From SIG440 sp045645805 (GTDB lineage Bacteria; Bacillota; Clostridia; Monoglobales; Monoglobaceae), in assembly GCA_045645805.1 (NCBI GenBank), contig JAZRJL010000073.1:1-33543 (forward strand): DNA of 33,543 nt, in the 5' to 3' direction. Positions 22,901 to 31,435 of the stretch are shown here, one piece after another. Every line of letters starts with the position of its first letter. The stretch's first letter is position 1. A program made the translations under genes and the position numbers. The notes below the pieces were generated by a model. That model ran no database searches. It was not told the DNA's origin and saw only the letters and a list, made by a program, of their open reading frames with translations.

Positions 22901-25525
22901 TCACTGTATATTTTCAAGACCCTCTAACTTTTCGCTGATGGTACGTAAAAAATCCGAGTTTTCTGCCTTGAGGTTGTATTCATTCACAATTTCTCTGACA
23001 TTTTTTTCAAAACTCTGAACACTTTCCTTTAATGCACGTGCAGAAAGTCTGAAAGCACCGCTGCCAAATATTATAAGCTGTTCAAGTCCGTCAGATGTCG
23101 CAACTGTAACCTTGTATTTTTTACTCAACTCTTTAGCTGTTTTTTCAATATATGCATCTGCTGTCTGTGCTTCACGGGTATACACAACGGTTATACCGTT
23201 AACTTTTTCAACCTCTCCAACGTTGCCCTTCACCTTGTAGGCATCAAAAACCACTATTATCTCGGTATCGCAAAAGATGCGGTATGCTGACATTTTTTCA
23301 ACCAAAGCCGACCTTGCACCTTCAAGACTGTCCTTTGCAAGCTCACAAAGCTCGTCCCAGGCAAAAATAATATTATATCCGTCAATCAGCAAATATTCTT
23401 TGTCATATTTTTTATCAGTTTTCTTTGACTTGTATACTGGTTGAACAGATTTTTGTGTCTTTAAGATGTAATTGGGATTTTTACGTTCAATCTTACCGTA
23501 GGTACGTTCAAAAATTTTAATCAGTTCATCATCCGAAGCCAAAATATTACCCGTACGGGTTTTATTGACTGGCTGCTCCGTCTCTTTTACTTTTTTTACC
23601 TTTAAAATACTGTCAAGGTGCATATACTGCGGAACTTCGTTCCACCTTACATTAAAACCTGCTCCATGTTCACAAAATACCGAATCCGCCGTGTTTTCAA
23701 TATCAGCATCACAATTATACCCAATTTTTTCAACAACCTCATCTGCATTTCTGCAAGCTCCGTATCCGCAGAATTTGCAGCTTAGCTTACCCTTGCCGTG
23801 AGTATATCCAATTAATTCACGATGATAGTTCCTGATTGCCTCTGCCGGAACCTTTCCCGAAATCTTTGACATCTCACCTCGTGATTGCGGAACAGTAAAT
23901 TCTGCACCAAAAAAGTCAAGGTCGGTCATAGCTTTACCGACATTCTCATTTGGAACATCAAGAACAAATTCATAATACGGCTCAAGCAAAATACTCTTTG
24001 CGGACCTTAATCCCTGACGTACAGCTCGATAGGTTGCCTGACGAAAATCACCGCCGTCGGTGTGCTTTAAATGGGCTTTTCCGGACTTTAACGTGATTTT
24101 AACATCTGTTATTGGCGAGCCTGTTAAAACGCCTATATGTGTTTTTTCAAGAAGATGGGTCATAATCAATCTTTGCCAGTTTTTATCAAGCTCGTCTTCA
24201 GGGCAATCGGTGGCAAAATGAACCCCCATTCCCCGCTGCAGAGGCTCAAGTAAAAGATGAACCTCAGCATAGTGTCTAAGTGGCTCGTAGTGTCCCACGC
24301 CCTCTACTATATTTTCAATCGTTTCCTTATATACAATTCTGCCCTCTTCAAATTCCACCGCCATATCAAAACGGCTTAAAATCACCTGTTTTAAAACCTC
24401 AAGCTGTATCTCGCCCATAAGTCTGAGCTGAATTTCCTTAAGCTGTTCGTTCCACACAACGCTGAGCTGCGTTTCCTCTTCTTCAAGGGTTTTAAGCATG
24501 CTAAGTCCGCTTGCTGTATCAACACCTTCGGGCAAAATGACACGATAGGTAAAAATCGGCTCGGCTGTCAGCTTATCTGAATTTTCCTCAAAGCCAAGAC
24601 CCTGACCTGCAAAGGTATTTGAAAGACCTGTTACCGCACAAACCGTCCCCGCATCGGCAACCTCACAGCTTTGATACTTCTCACCGGAATATATCCTGAT
24701 TTCATTTACTTTTTCGTCACCTTCGCCTGTTTTTAAAACTCCTTTAACACGGAGATTTCCTCCTGTTATCTTTAAAAAAGTAAGCCTTTGGCCCCGGTCG
24801 TCCTGAGCAATTTTAAATACCTTTGCACCAAATACGGGAAAAACATTTTTTTGTTCGGTCAGGTATGAAATACCCTTTAAAAACCGCACGACACCATCCA
24901 TCTTAAGGGCGGAACCGCAAAACACTGGAAATATATTACGCAAACGAATGGCTTTTTTAATTAGTCCTTCATTCACCCGACCTGTTTCAAGATAGCATTT
25001 AAGGATTTCCTCATCACACACAGCAATATTTTCACAAACACTCTCAAGTTCAGTATCAGAGAAATTGACAAAGTTTCCACCAAGGTCAGCTTTCAACTCG
25101 TTTATAACCTTTTCGCTATCTGCACCCTCAAGGTCAAGCTTGTTAATAAAAATAAATGTTGGTATGTTGTGATTTTTAAGCATTTCCCAAAGGGTTTTTG
25201 TGTGACCCTGAACACCATCTGTTGCACTAATCACCAACACAGCATAGTCAAGTACCTGCAGTGTACGCTCTGCCTCGGCGGCAAAATCGGTATGTCCAGG
25301 TGTGTCGAGTAGTGTAATGCTTGTCCCGTCAACTTCAAAAACTGCCTGCTTTGAAAAAACCGTAATACCTCTTTTACGCTCAATTTCATTTGTGTCGAGA
25401 AAGGTATTACGGCTGTCTACTCTGCCAAGTGTTCGGATTTTGCCTGCACTGTAAAGCAAGCCCTCTGAAAGTGTGGTCTTGCCCGCGTCAACGTGGGCAA
25501 GAATCCCTACTGCAATTTTCTTCAT
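22901..25525 (-). CDS. TetM/EF-G-like translation GTPase fused to a Rae1/YacP-type NYN nuclease domain
   Basis: 874 residues. Residues 1 to about 650 form a ribosomal-protection-type GTPase: G1 AHVDAGKTT (10-18), switch I RGIT, DTPGH (74-78), NKLD (128-131), then EF-G-like domains II-V ending near GAGFNVRWNEVPQYMHL. A linker of about 50 mostly charged residues leads to an NYN/PIN-like domain (710-874) that closely resembles B. subtilis Rae1 (YacP): LLIDGYN, VVFDAYKVKG, TADAYIEK and ATSDGLEQ, with acidic residues Asp715, Asp761, Asp790 and Asp812. Rae1 cuts mRNA in the ribosomal A site, and TetM-like GTPases also enter near the A site. The fusion suggests a factor that binds stalled ribosomes and cleaves the message; this is inference. 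It follows dapB by 15 bases and probably shares its transcript. Confidence 0.9.
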   Translation of the reverse strand: MKKIAVGILAHVDAGKTTLSEGLLYSAGKIRTLGRVDSRNTFLDTNEIERKRGITVFSKQAVFEVDGTSITLLDTPGHTDFAAEAERTLQVLDYAVLVISATDGVQGHTKTLWEMLKNHNIPTFIFINKLDLEGADSEKVINELKADLGGNFVNFSDTELESVCENIAVCDEEILKCYLETGRVNEGLIKKAIRLRNIFPVFCGSALKMDGVVRFLKGISYLTEQKNVFPVFGAKVFKIAQDDRGQRLTFLKITGGNLRVKGVLKTGEGDEKVNEIRIYSGEKYQSCEVADAGTVCAVTGLSNTFAGQGLGFEENSDKLTAEPIFTYRVILPEGVDTASGLSMLKTLEEEETQLSVVWNEQLKEIQLRLMGEIQLEVLKQVILSRFDMAVEFEEGRIVYKETIENIVEGVGHYEPLRHYAEVHLLLEPLQRGMGVHFATDCPEDELDKNWQRLIMTHLLEKTHIGVLTGSPITDVKITLKSGKAHLKHTDGGDFRQATYRAVRQGLRSAKSILLEPYYEFVLDVPNENVGKAMTDLDFFGAEFTVPQSRGEMSKISGKVPAEAIRNYHRELIGYTHGKGKLSCKFCGYGACRNADEVVEKIGYNCDADIENTADSVFCEHGAGFNVRWNEVPQYMHLDSILKVKKVKETEQPVNKTRTGNILASDDELIKIFERTYGKIERKNPNYILKTQKSVQPVYKSKKTDKKYDKEYLLIDGYNIIFAWDELCELAKDSLEGARSALVEKMSAYRIFCDTEIIVVFDAYKVKGNVGEVEKVNGITVVYTREAQTADAYIEKTAKELSKKYKVTVATSDGLEQLIIFGSGAFRLSARALKESVQSFEKNVREIVNEYNLKAENSDFLRTISEKLEGLENIQ

Positions 25526-25540
25526 ATAATTTCCTTAAAA

Positions 25541-26296
25541 TTAATATTCTTTTACAAGCTGTGACATATTGTAAAGACCTGCCGATTTGCCTGTCATAAA
25601 TATGGCTGCACGCACAGCACCAACTGCAAACACCTCTTTTGAGGTTGCCTGATGCTTGATTTCAATTACTTCGTCATTCCCTGCAAAGATAACTGTATGC
25701 TCGCCAACAATGTTTCCGCCACGGACAGCATGGATACCGATTTCTGACCTGTCTCTCTTTTTGCGTACCGAATGGCGGTCATACACGTACTGCGGATTAA
25801 AGCTCACTGTATCTGAAATCGCATCTGCAATGGCAAGTGCCGTACCGCTTGGTGCATCAAGCTTTTGATTATGATGCTTTTCAACAATTTCAATATCAAA
25901 ATTACTGTCCAAAACTTTTGATGCCTTGCAAACAAGGTCAATTATAAGATTTACACCAATGGACATATTGGCTGAAAAGAAGATTGGCGTATCCTTTGAA
26001 TAAAATTCCAGCTTTGAAATTTGTTCCTTTGAAAGACCGGTTGTGCAAATTACTGCAGGAATTTTGTTTGCCTTTGCATAATCCAAAATTGCATCGGTCA
26101 ATGACGGATGCGAAAAGTCAATAATGCAGTCTATTTTTTCAGTTACATTTGCAAGGTTATCATATACAGGAAATTCACAACCCTGTGTGTTTATATCAAA
26201 ACCTGCAACTATTTTAACAGAATCCTCATTTTCAGCAACACGTCTTACCGCGTTGCCCATCTTTCCGTTTGCTCCGCATAAAAGAATATTAATCAT
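25541..26296 (-). CDS. dapB: 4-hydroxy-tetrahydrodipicolinate reductase
   Basis: 251 residues. It reduces 4-hydroxy-tetrahydrodipicolinate to tetrahydrodipicolinate with NAD(P)H in lysine/DAP synthesis. The Rossmann motif is CGANGKMG near the start. The catalytic region EIVEKHHNQKLDAPSGTALA contains the family's His-His-x-x-Lys and the substrate-binding GTA. Length is at the short end of the normal range. It lies 46 bases after dapA; a weak 6-bp stem (26317-26322 with 26333-26338) sits between them without a T-run. The GTPase-nuclease gene follows closely. Confidence 0.96.
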   Translation of the reverse strand: MINILLCGANGKMGNAVRRVAENEDSVKIVAGFDINTQGCEFPVYDNLANVTEKIDCIIDFSHPSLTDAILDYAKANKIPAVICTTGLSKEQISKLEFYSKDTPIFFSANMSIGVNLIIDLVCKASKVLDSNFDIEIVEKHHNQKLDAPSGTALAIADAISDTVSFNPQYVYDRHSVRKKRDRSEIGIHAVRGGNIVGEHTVIFAGNDEVIEIKHQATSKEVFAVGAVRAAIFMTGKSAGLYNMSQLVKEY

Positions 26297-26342
26297 TTGT
26301 ATTTCTCCTTGTAATCATCCGGCGTACAGACACCGGATTGGT

Positions 26343-27227
26343 TTATTTTTCAGTTTCAAAACGGTCAAGCAACGTCTTAAGCTTTTCTCTGTTTTTATCC
26401 TCCATTTCACAAAGAGGCAGCCTTAATTTTCCCACATTAAAGCCTAAAATATTCATTGCTGTTTTTACCGGTATAGGGTTGACTTCAATAAACATAGCAC
26501 CCATAACCGAAAGCATTTTCAAATAAAATTCTTTGGCTTTGTCATGCCTGTTTTCAAAAAACAATCTGCAAATTTCGTGCATCTCTTTTGGGTAAATATT
26601 GGCAATTACTGAAATAACACCCATACCACCAACTGAAAGTATCGGAAGTGTAACATCATCATTACCCGAGTACACGACCAAATCCGTTTCTGCACAGATT
26701 TTTGCAGCATAAGCCACATCACCGCTTGCTTCCTTTATTGCAATTATGTTTGAATACTTTTTGTCAAGAGCTTTTAATGTATCAATCGAAAAGCTCACAC
26801 CTGTTCTTGACGGGACATTATAAAGTATAATCGGCAATGTAACAGCATCTGCAATTGCCGAATAATGTTCAATCAAACCTTTTTGTGTGGTCTTGTTGTA
26901 ATACGGTGTAACAATCAAAGCACCGTCATAGCCTAATTCTTCGGCAAATTTTGTAAGCCGTATTGTTTTTTCGGTATTATTGCTGCCTGTGCCGGCAATT
27001 ATTGGCACTCTGCCGTTTGCTTTTTCAACGCAGAACCTAAGCACAGCCTTTTGCTCGTCCTCGGTCATAGCCGATGCCTCTCCTGTTGTTCCGCAAACAA
27101 TAATGGAATCAATAGAGTTTTCAAGCTGAAAATTTAATAATTCTTCCAGTTTGGTATAGTTTACACCATTTTCATCAAAAGGTGTTACAATCGCAACACC
27201 GGAACCTTTAAAAATAATCTTTTTCAT
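26343..27227 (-). CDS. dapA: 4-hydroxy-tetrahydrodipicolinate synthase
   Basis: 294 residues, a TIM-barrel class I aldolase that condenses pyruvate with aspartate semialdehyde. The Schiff-base lysine is Lys165 in AIKEASGD and the catalytic tyrosine is Tyr136 in ILYNVPSRTG; GTTGE (46-50) binds the substrate carboxylate. GTGAGG lies about 10 bases before the ATG. It follows asd, but a strong hairpin separates them, so dapA-dapB may have their own start or depend on read-through. No lysine riboswitch was recognised upstream. Confidence 0.97.
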   Translation of the reverse strand: MKKIIFKGSGVAIVTPFDENGVNYTKLEELLNFQLENSIDSIIVCGTTGEASAMTEDEQKAVLRFCVEKANGRVPIIAGTGSNNTEKTIRLTKFAEELGYDGALIVTPYYNKTTQKGLIEHYSAIADAVTLPIILYNVPSRTGVSFSIDTLKALDKKYSNIIAIKEASGDVAYAAKICAETDLVVYSGNDDVTLPILSVGGMGVISVIANIYPKEMHEICRLFFENRHDKAKEFYLKMLSVMGAMFIEVNPIPVKTAMNILGFNVGKLRLPLCEMEDKNREKLKTLLDRFETEK

Positions 27228-27316
27228 ATCTACACAGCCTCACTTTCCACGAAAATACATTTATGCTTTAATGCCGTACCATGGATGGATAAAACCACTT
27301 TTGCCGTCTGTGTACT

Positions 27317-27349
27317 AAATCGGCAAGGCAAATTTTGCCTTGCCGATTT
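27317..27349 (-). terminator. Strong hairpin right after asd
   Basis: A 16-bp nearly perfect palindrome (27317-27332 with 27334-27349; AAATCGGCAAGGCAAA and its complement) begins three bases after the asd stop. T tracts are short on both sides (GATTTAG on the minus strand). It likely ends or attenuates asd transcription before dapA. Confidence 0.75.
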
Positions 27350-27352
27350 TCA

Positions 27353-28432
27353 TTAGTCAAGATATCCCTTTGCAGCAAGAAGCTCTGCCATAAGAACAGC
27401 ACCGCCTGCAGCACCACGAAGTGTATTGTGCGAAAGACATACAAACTTGTATGTGTACTGACTGTCCTCACGAAGTCTGCCGATAGACACAGCCATACCG
27501 CCTTCCATATCACGGTCAAGCTTTGCCTGAGGACGGTTATCTTCTTCAAAGTAATTAAGGAACTGCTTTGGTGCAGACGGAAGCTCAAGCTCCTGAGGAG
27601 CACCCTTGAAGTTTTTCCATGCTGCCTTGATTTCATCAATGCTTGGCTTTTTGTCAAAGCTTACAAAAACAGCAGCTGTATGTCCGTCTGAAACAGGAAC
27701 ACGAAGACACTGAGTTGTGATTGCCGGAGCTGTTGCGTCAACAATCTTGTCTCCGTCAATCTTACCCCATATTTTAAGAGGCTCAATCTCACTCTTTTCT
27801 TCCTCACCGCCAATAAATGGAATTACATTGTCAACCATTTCAGGCCATGTTTCAAAGGTTTTTCCTGCCCCTGAAATTGCCTGATATGTGCAGGCAAGAA
27901 CATTCTTTACCCCAAACTGCATAAGCGGATGGATTGCAGGAACATAGCTTTGGAGTGAGCAGTTTGATTTAACTGCAACAAAGCCACGTTTTGTACCAAG
28001 ACGCTTTTTCTGAGCTTCGATAATTTCAGCATGATCAGGATTGATTTCAGGAATAATCATCGGAACATCCGCTGTATGTCTGTGTGCCGAGTTGTTTGAA
28101 ATAACAGGACATTCAGCCTTGGCATAGGCTTCCTCCAATGCGCGGATTTCGTCTTTTTTCATATCAACTGCACAGAACACAAAATCAACCTGTGCGGCAA
28201 TCTTTTCAATATCAGCCGTTGCATCGTAAACAACCATATCCTTTACCTTTTCAGGAATTTCAGTTTTCATTGCCCAACGGTTTCCTACCGCTTCTGTATA
28301 CTTCTTTCCTGCACTTCTTGGCGATGCCGCAAGAAGTGTAATATTGAACCACGGATGCTCAGCCAAAAGTGAAATAAACCTTTGACCAACCATACCGGTT
28401 GCACCGATTATACCTACATTAAAACTCTTCAT
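27353..28432 (-). CDS. asd: Aspartate-semialdehyde dehydrogenase
   Basis: 359 residues, converting aspartyl phosphate to aspartate semialdehyde with NADPH. The Rossmann start is NVGIIGATGMVGQRF, the catalytic cysteine is Cys158 in SNCSLQ, and PAIHPLM and SHNTLRGAAGG support the longer archaeal/fungal-like branch, which is common in Clostridia. It shares a divergent intergenic region with the SpoIID-like gene and has a consensus promoter and an AGGGGG ribosome site. dapA and dapB follow and use its product. Confidence 0.96.
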   Translation of the reverse strand: MKSFNVGIIGATGMVGQRFISLLAEHPWFNITLLAASPRSAGKKYTEAVGNRWAMKTEIPEKVKDMVVYDATADIEKIAAQVDFVFCAVDMKKDEIRALEEAYAKAECPVISNNSAHRHTADVPMIIPEINPDHAEIIEAQKKRLGTKRGFVAVKSNCSLQSYVPAIHPLMQFGVKNVLACTYQAISGAGKTFETWPEMVDNVIPFIGGEEEKSEIEPLKIWGKIDGDKIVDATAPAITTQCLRVPVSDGHTAAVFVSFDKKPSIDEIKAAWKNFKGAPQELELPSAPKQFLNYFEEDNRPQAKLDRDMEGGMAVSIGRLREDSQYTYKFVCLSHNTLRGAAGGAVLMAELLAAKGYLD

Positions 28433-28473
28433 CTAAATTGTCCCCCTAAGTAACTTATTCTTTTCATACAAAT

Positions 28474-28502
28474 ATTATATGCTATCCCGTGTTGATTGTC
28501 AA
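28474..28502 (-). promoter_or_regulatory. Consensus promoter of asd
   Basis: Minus strand TTGACA (28502-28497), 17 bases, TATAAT (28479-28474). Both boxes are perfect and lie about 42 bases before the asd ATG. The leader is too short for a lysine riboswitch. Confidence 0.9.
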
Positions 28503-28607
28503 TTATTTTTTGTAACACAATTTTAACATTTATTCAAAGGAATTTAAAGGTTTTTTGTCGAATTTTAATTAATAGGTAAATACAAACTTTATAAAGGTTG
28601 ATTTAAT

Positions 28608-30212
28608 ATGCAAAAACTACTTAAATTTTTGACCATAATATTTGTCATAACATTCCTACTTTCTTTATGCGTATCCGCTTCACAGTATGAGGATACACTC
28701 AGGGTAGGTATATATTACGGCAATGCCTCGGTTAAGGATATTACCTTTTCAAGTGCCGACGGCTTTTATGCCGGTATTTTTACAGGTGAACGGGATTTTA
28801 TACCTGTATCTTTGATTGAAAGTACATCTGTCAAAGCAGAGCTTGACTTCACAGAAAATAATCCCTCATACCATGTCAGCTACTCCAGCTACATTTCTCA
28901 TCAAGAGGCTCAAAATGCTTTGTCAGAAATTATTGCATCAGGTATCGATGCCTTTCTTGGCTACAAAGATGGCTTATATCACACCTTGAGCGGAAACTAC
29001 AAAAACAACAACGATGCACTTTGGGCAGCTGAAAACCTCGCTGTAAAAGGAACGCCGGTTTTGGTTTCCTCAAAGGCAATTCGTCTTAAGGACAGTAATG
29101 ATAAAACTGTTTTTGTTGTTGATGACTTAAATTACGGATTGACAATATATTCACAAAACTACGAGGACACAGATACACTCATTACTATTTCAGGAAGTGC
29201 CAAGGGTACATATCGTGGTGGTTTTGAAGTAAAATCCCTTTCAGACAATCTTTTAACGGTTGTAAACACCGTTCCTGTTGAAAGCTATCTTTACAGCGTT
29301 GTATGCCGTGAAATGTCCCCGTCATGGGAGGTTGAAGCATTAAAAGTTCAGGCAGTATGTGCAAGGAACTTTGCTTTGGGCAGAATAAACTACCATAAAC
29401 AATTCGGCTTTGACGTATGCCGCACAGTTTGCTGTCAGGCATATTCAACCTCTGCCGATAACTCACAAAACGTCCATAAAGCGGTTGATGAAACACGGGG
29501 CGAACTGCTTTTTTACAACGACGAGCTTGTTCAGGCGGTATATTCCTCATCAATGGGTGCACATACCGAAAACGTAAAGAATGTCTGGGGAAGCTCTTTT
29601 CCCTACCTTGTAAGCGTAGAAAATCCTTACGAGGACACCGAAAATATTTACAACGGCAAATGGACCAAAACCCTTACTGCCGCTCGTGCGTCGGAAATAA
29701 TGAAGGCTCGCGGCAATGATGTGGGTATGGTTACTGATATCAGTATTATTGAAACAACACCTGTTGGGGGTGTTTTAAAGCTTAAGGTTACAGGTACTAC
29801 AGGCAGCAAGATTTTTGAACGTGAAAGCTGCCGTACCGTTTTCAGCGAAGCAACATACAGCCAGCGGTATACCGTTTCGAAGGGTGGTCAGTCAATTTAT
29901 CCGTCTATTTACGTAACCGACGGGAATATCACCTCTGAACAAAAAGCCGACAAGCTTTCAGTTTTGAGTGGAAACGATACAATCTCTTCTGCAATTAAAA
30001 ATTTGGCAGCTTATGACGGAAAAATAAAAAAACTCTATGAAACTACCGTTACTGCAGGTTCTGCAGACACATTTACTTTCAGCGGAGAGGGTTGGGGACA
30101 TGGCGTCGGAATGAGCCAGTACGGTGCAAAAGGAATGGCTGAAAACGGATTTAATTATGAAGAAATCCTTACTCATTATTACACCGGAACACATCTTAAA
30201 AAAGCATATTAA
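28608..30212 (+). CDS. SpoIID/LytB-type protein with a SPOR-like segment
   Basis: 534 residues. A signal peptide (about 1-24, cleavage near VSA-SQ) exports the protein. Residues about 87-148 (HVSYSSYISHQEAQNALSEI onward to AAENLAVKG) look like a SPOR domain, which binds glycan strands lacking stem peptides. The SpoIID domain follows: CREMSPSWEVEALKVQAVCA carries the catalytic glutamate region, FDVCRTVCCQAYS matches the metal-site cysteines, and GWGHGVGMSQYGAKGMA is the C-terminal signature. SpoIID is a lytic transglycosylase that acts on denuded glycan, so a SPOR-type binding unit fits well. The gene may act in sporulation or vegetative wall turnover. AAAGG precedes the ATG; queA starts 21 bases later. 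Confidence 0.9.
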   Translation: MQKLLKFLTIIFVITFLLSLCVSASQYEDTLRVGIYYGNASVKDITFSSADGFYAGIFTGERDFIPVSLIESTSVKAELDFTENNPSYHVSYSSYISHQEAQNALSEIIASGIDAFLGYKDGLYHTLSGNYKNNNDALWAAENLAVKGTPVLVSSKAIRLKDSNDKTVFVVDDLNYGLTIYSQNYEDTDTLITISGSAKGTYRGGFEVKSLSDNLLTVVNTVPVESYLYSVVCREMSPSWEVEALKVQAVCARNFALGRINYHKQFGFDVCRTVCCQAYSTSADNSQNVHKAVDETRGELLFYNDELVQAVYSSSMGAHTENVKNVWGSSFPYLVSVENPYEDTENIYNGKWTKTLTAARASEIMKARGNDVGMVTDISIIETTPVGGVLKLKVTGTTGSKIFERESCRTVFSEATYSQRYTVSKGGQSIYPSIYVTDGNITSEQKADKLSVLSGNDTISSAIKNLAAYDGKIKKLYETTVTAGSADTFTFSGEGWGHGVGMSQYGAKGMAENGFNYEEILTHYYTGTHLKKAY

Positions 30213-30233
30213 TTCTGAAAGGTACGATTTATT

Positions 30234-31259
30234 TTGGATATAAAAGATTTTTACTATGACCTGCCACAGGAGCTTATCGCACAAACCCCGCTCAAGGACC
30301 GTACAGCATCAAGACTTATGGTTCTTGACCGCAAAAACGGCACTGTTGACCACAAGCATTTTTTTGACATAGCCGATTACCTTAATCCCGGTGACTGTCT
30401 TGTAATGAACAATACCCGTGTTATTCCTGCACGCCTTTATGGTGTAAAGGAAGGCAGCGGTGGTAAAATTGAGTTTCTTCTGCTGAAGCGGCTTGATATA
30501 AATACCTGGGAGGTTATACTCCGTCCTGGAAAAAAAGCAAGAATGGGCAGCCGATTTATCTTTGGTGACGGACTTTTAAAGGCCGAGGTAATCGAAGTAA
30601 AGGACGACGGAAATCGTATCGTCCGCTTTGAATTTGACGGTATCTGGGAAGAACTTTTGGATAAGCTTGGTGAAATGCCGCTTCCTCCTTACATCAAAGA
30701 AAAACTCGAAGACAAAAACCGATATCAGACAGTTTATTCAAAAATTGAAGGCTCTGCCGCAGCACCAACCGCCGGCTTGCATTTTACAGAAGAGCTTCTT
30801 GAAAAATTGCGTCAAAAAGGTGTTAAAACAGCATTTGTCACTCTTCACGTAGGACTTGGCACCTTTCGACCTGTTTCGGTTGATAACATCGAGGAACACA
30901 AAATGCACACCGAATTTTATCAGGTTTCAAAGGAAACTGCAGATATTATCAATCAAACCCGCAAAAATGGTGGCAGAATTATTTGCGTCGGCACCACCTC
31001 GGTACGTACACTTGAAAGCAGTTCCAAAGATGACGGAACAGTTGTTGCAGGCTCGGGTGATACTTCAATATTTATTTATCCGGGCTACAAATTCAAGACA
31101 GTTGATGCACTTATCACCAATTTTCACTTGCCTGAATCCACTTTGCTCATGCTGATTTCGGCACTTTATGACCGCAATTCAATTATGAAAGCATATCAGG
31201 AAGCCATCAATGAAAAATACAGATTTTTCAGCTTTGGTGATGCAATGTTTATTATTTAG
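30234..31259 (+). CDS. queA: S-adenosylmethionine:tRNA ribosyltransferase-isomerase
   Basis: 341 residues from a TTG at 30234 (family start MDIKDFYYDLPQELIAQTPL); AAAGG lies about 12 bases upstream. QueA transfers the ribosyl part of AdoMet to preQ1 in tRNA, making epoxyqueuosine. Typical features are RTASRLMVLDR, NNTRVIPARL, PTAGLHFTEELL, HVGLGTFRPV and NFHLPESTLLMLISA. It is followed by tgt, which inserts preQ1, with a repeat element between them. Confidence 0.97.
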   Translation: MDIKDFYYDLPQELIAQTPLKDRTASRLMVLDRKNGTVDHKHFFDIADYLNPGDCLVMNNTRVIPARLYGVKEGSGGKIEFLLLKRLDINTWEVILRPGKKARMGSRFIFGDGLLKAEVIEVKDDGNRIVRFEFDGIWEELLDKLGEMPLPPYIKEKLEDKNRYQTVYSKIEGSAAAPTAGLHFTEELLEKLRQKGVKTAFVTLHVGLGTFRPVSVDNIEEHKMHTEFYQVSKETADIINQTRKNGGRIICVGTTSVRTLESSSKDDGTVVAGSGDTSIFIYPGYKFKTVDALITNFHLPESTLLMLISALYDRNSIMKAYQEAINEKYRFFSFGDAMFII

Positions 31260-31269
31260 CAGATATAAT

Positions 31270-31372
31270 ACAATCCCTCAGTCACTACGTGACAGCTCCC
31301 TTTACACAAGGGAGCCAAAAAGCCCTCCTTGTGTAAAGGAGGGTGGCACACGAAGTGTGACGAGAGGATTGT
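31270..31372. repeat. Palindromic intergenic repeat between queA and tgt
   Basis: Two inverted units joined head to head. The left is ACAATCCCTCAGTCACTACG followed by TGACAGCTCCCTTTACACAAGGGAGCC; the right is its diverged complement, ending GAGAGGATTGT. Outer ends ACAATCC/GGATTGT are perfect. Each half contains its own hairpin (GTCAC-TACGTGAC; CACACGAAGTGTG). It shares its unit plan with the elements at 18480 and 18675. Confidence 0.8.
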
Positions 31373-31435
31373 CAGGTGAATTGCTGAACGATGATGCAAT
31401 GATAATCATATAAAACAACGAAAGGTAACTACTCT

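Noticed and set aside
22630..22917. 95-residue frame on the minus strand
   Set aside because: It lies in the tandem 126-bp repeat; the protein is just the repeat translated in changing frames, with no ribosome site or family resemblance.
22901..25525. Tetracycline resistance gene (tetM/tetO)
   Set aside because: The GTPase resembles this group, but the C-terminal nuclease domain and the dap operon context argue for a housekeeping translation factor, so no resistance is claimed.
27268..27657. 129-residue frame on the minus strand
   Set aside because: Overlaps the end of asd in another frame and runs through the asd hairpin; asd is clearly the real gene.
28433..28607. Lysine riboswitch before asd
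   Set aside because: The promoter lies about 42 bases before the ATG, which leaves no room for the aptamer, and no lysine-box sequences were seen.
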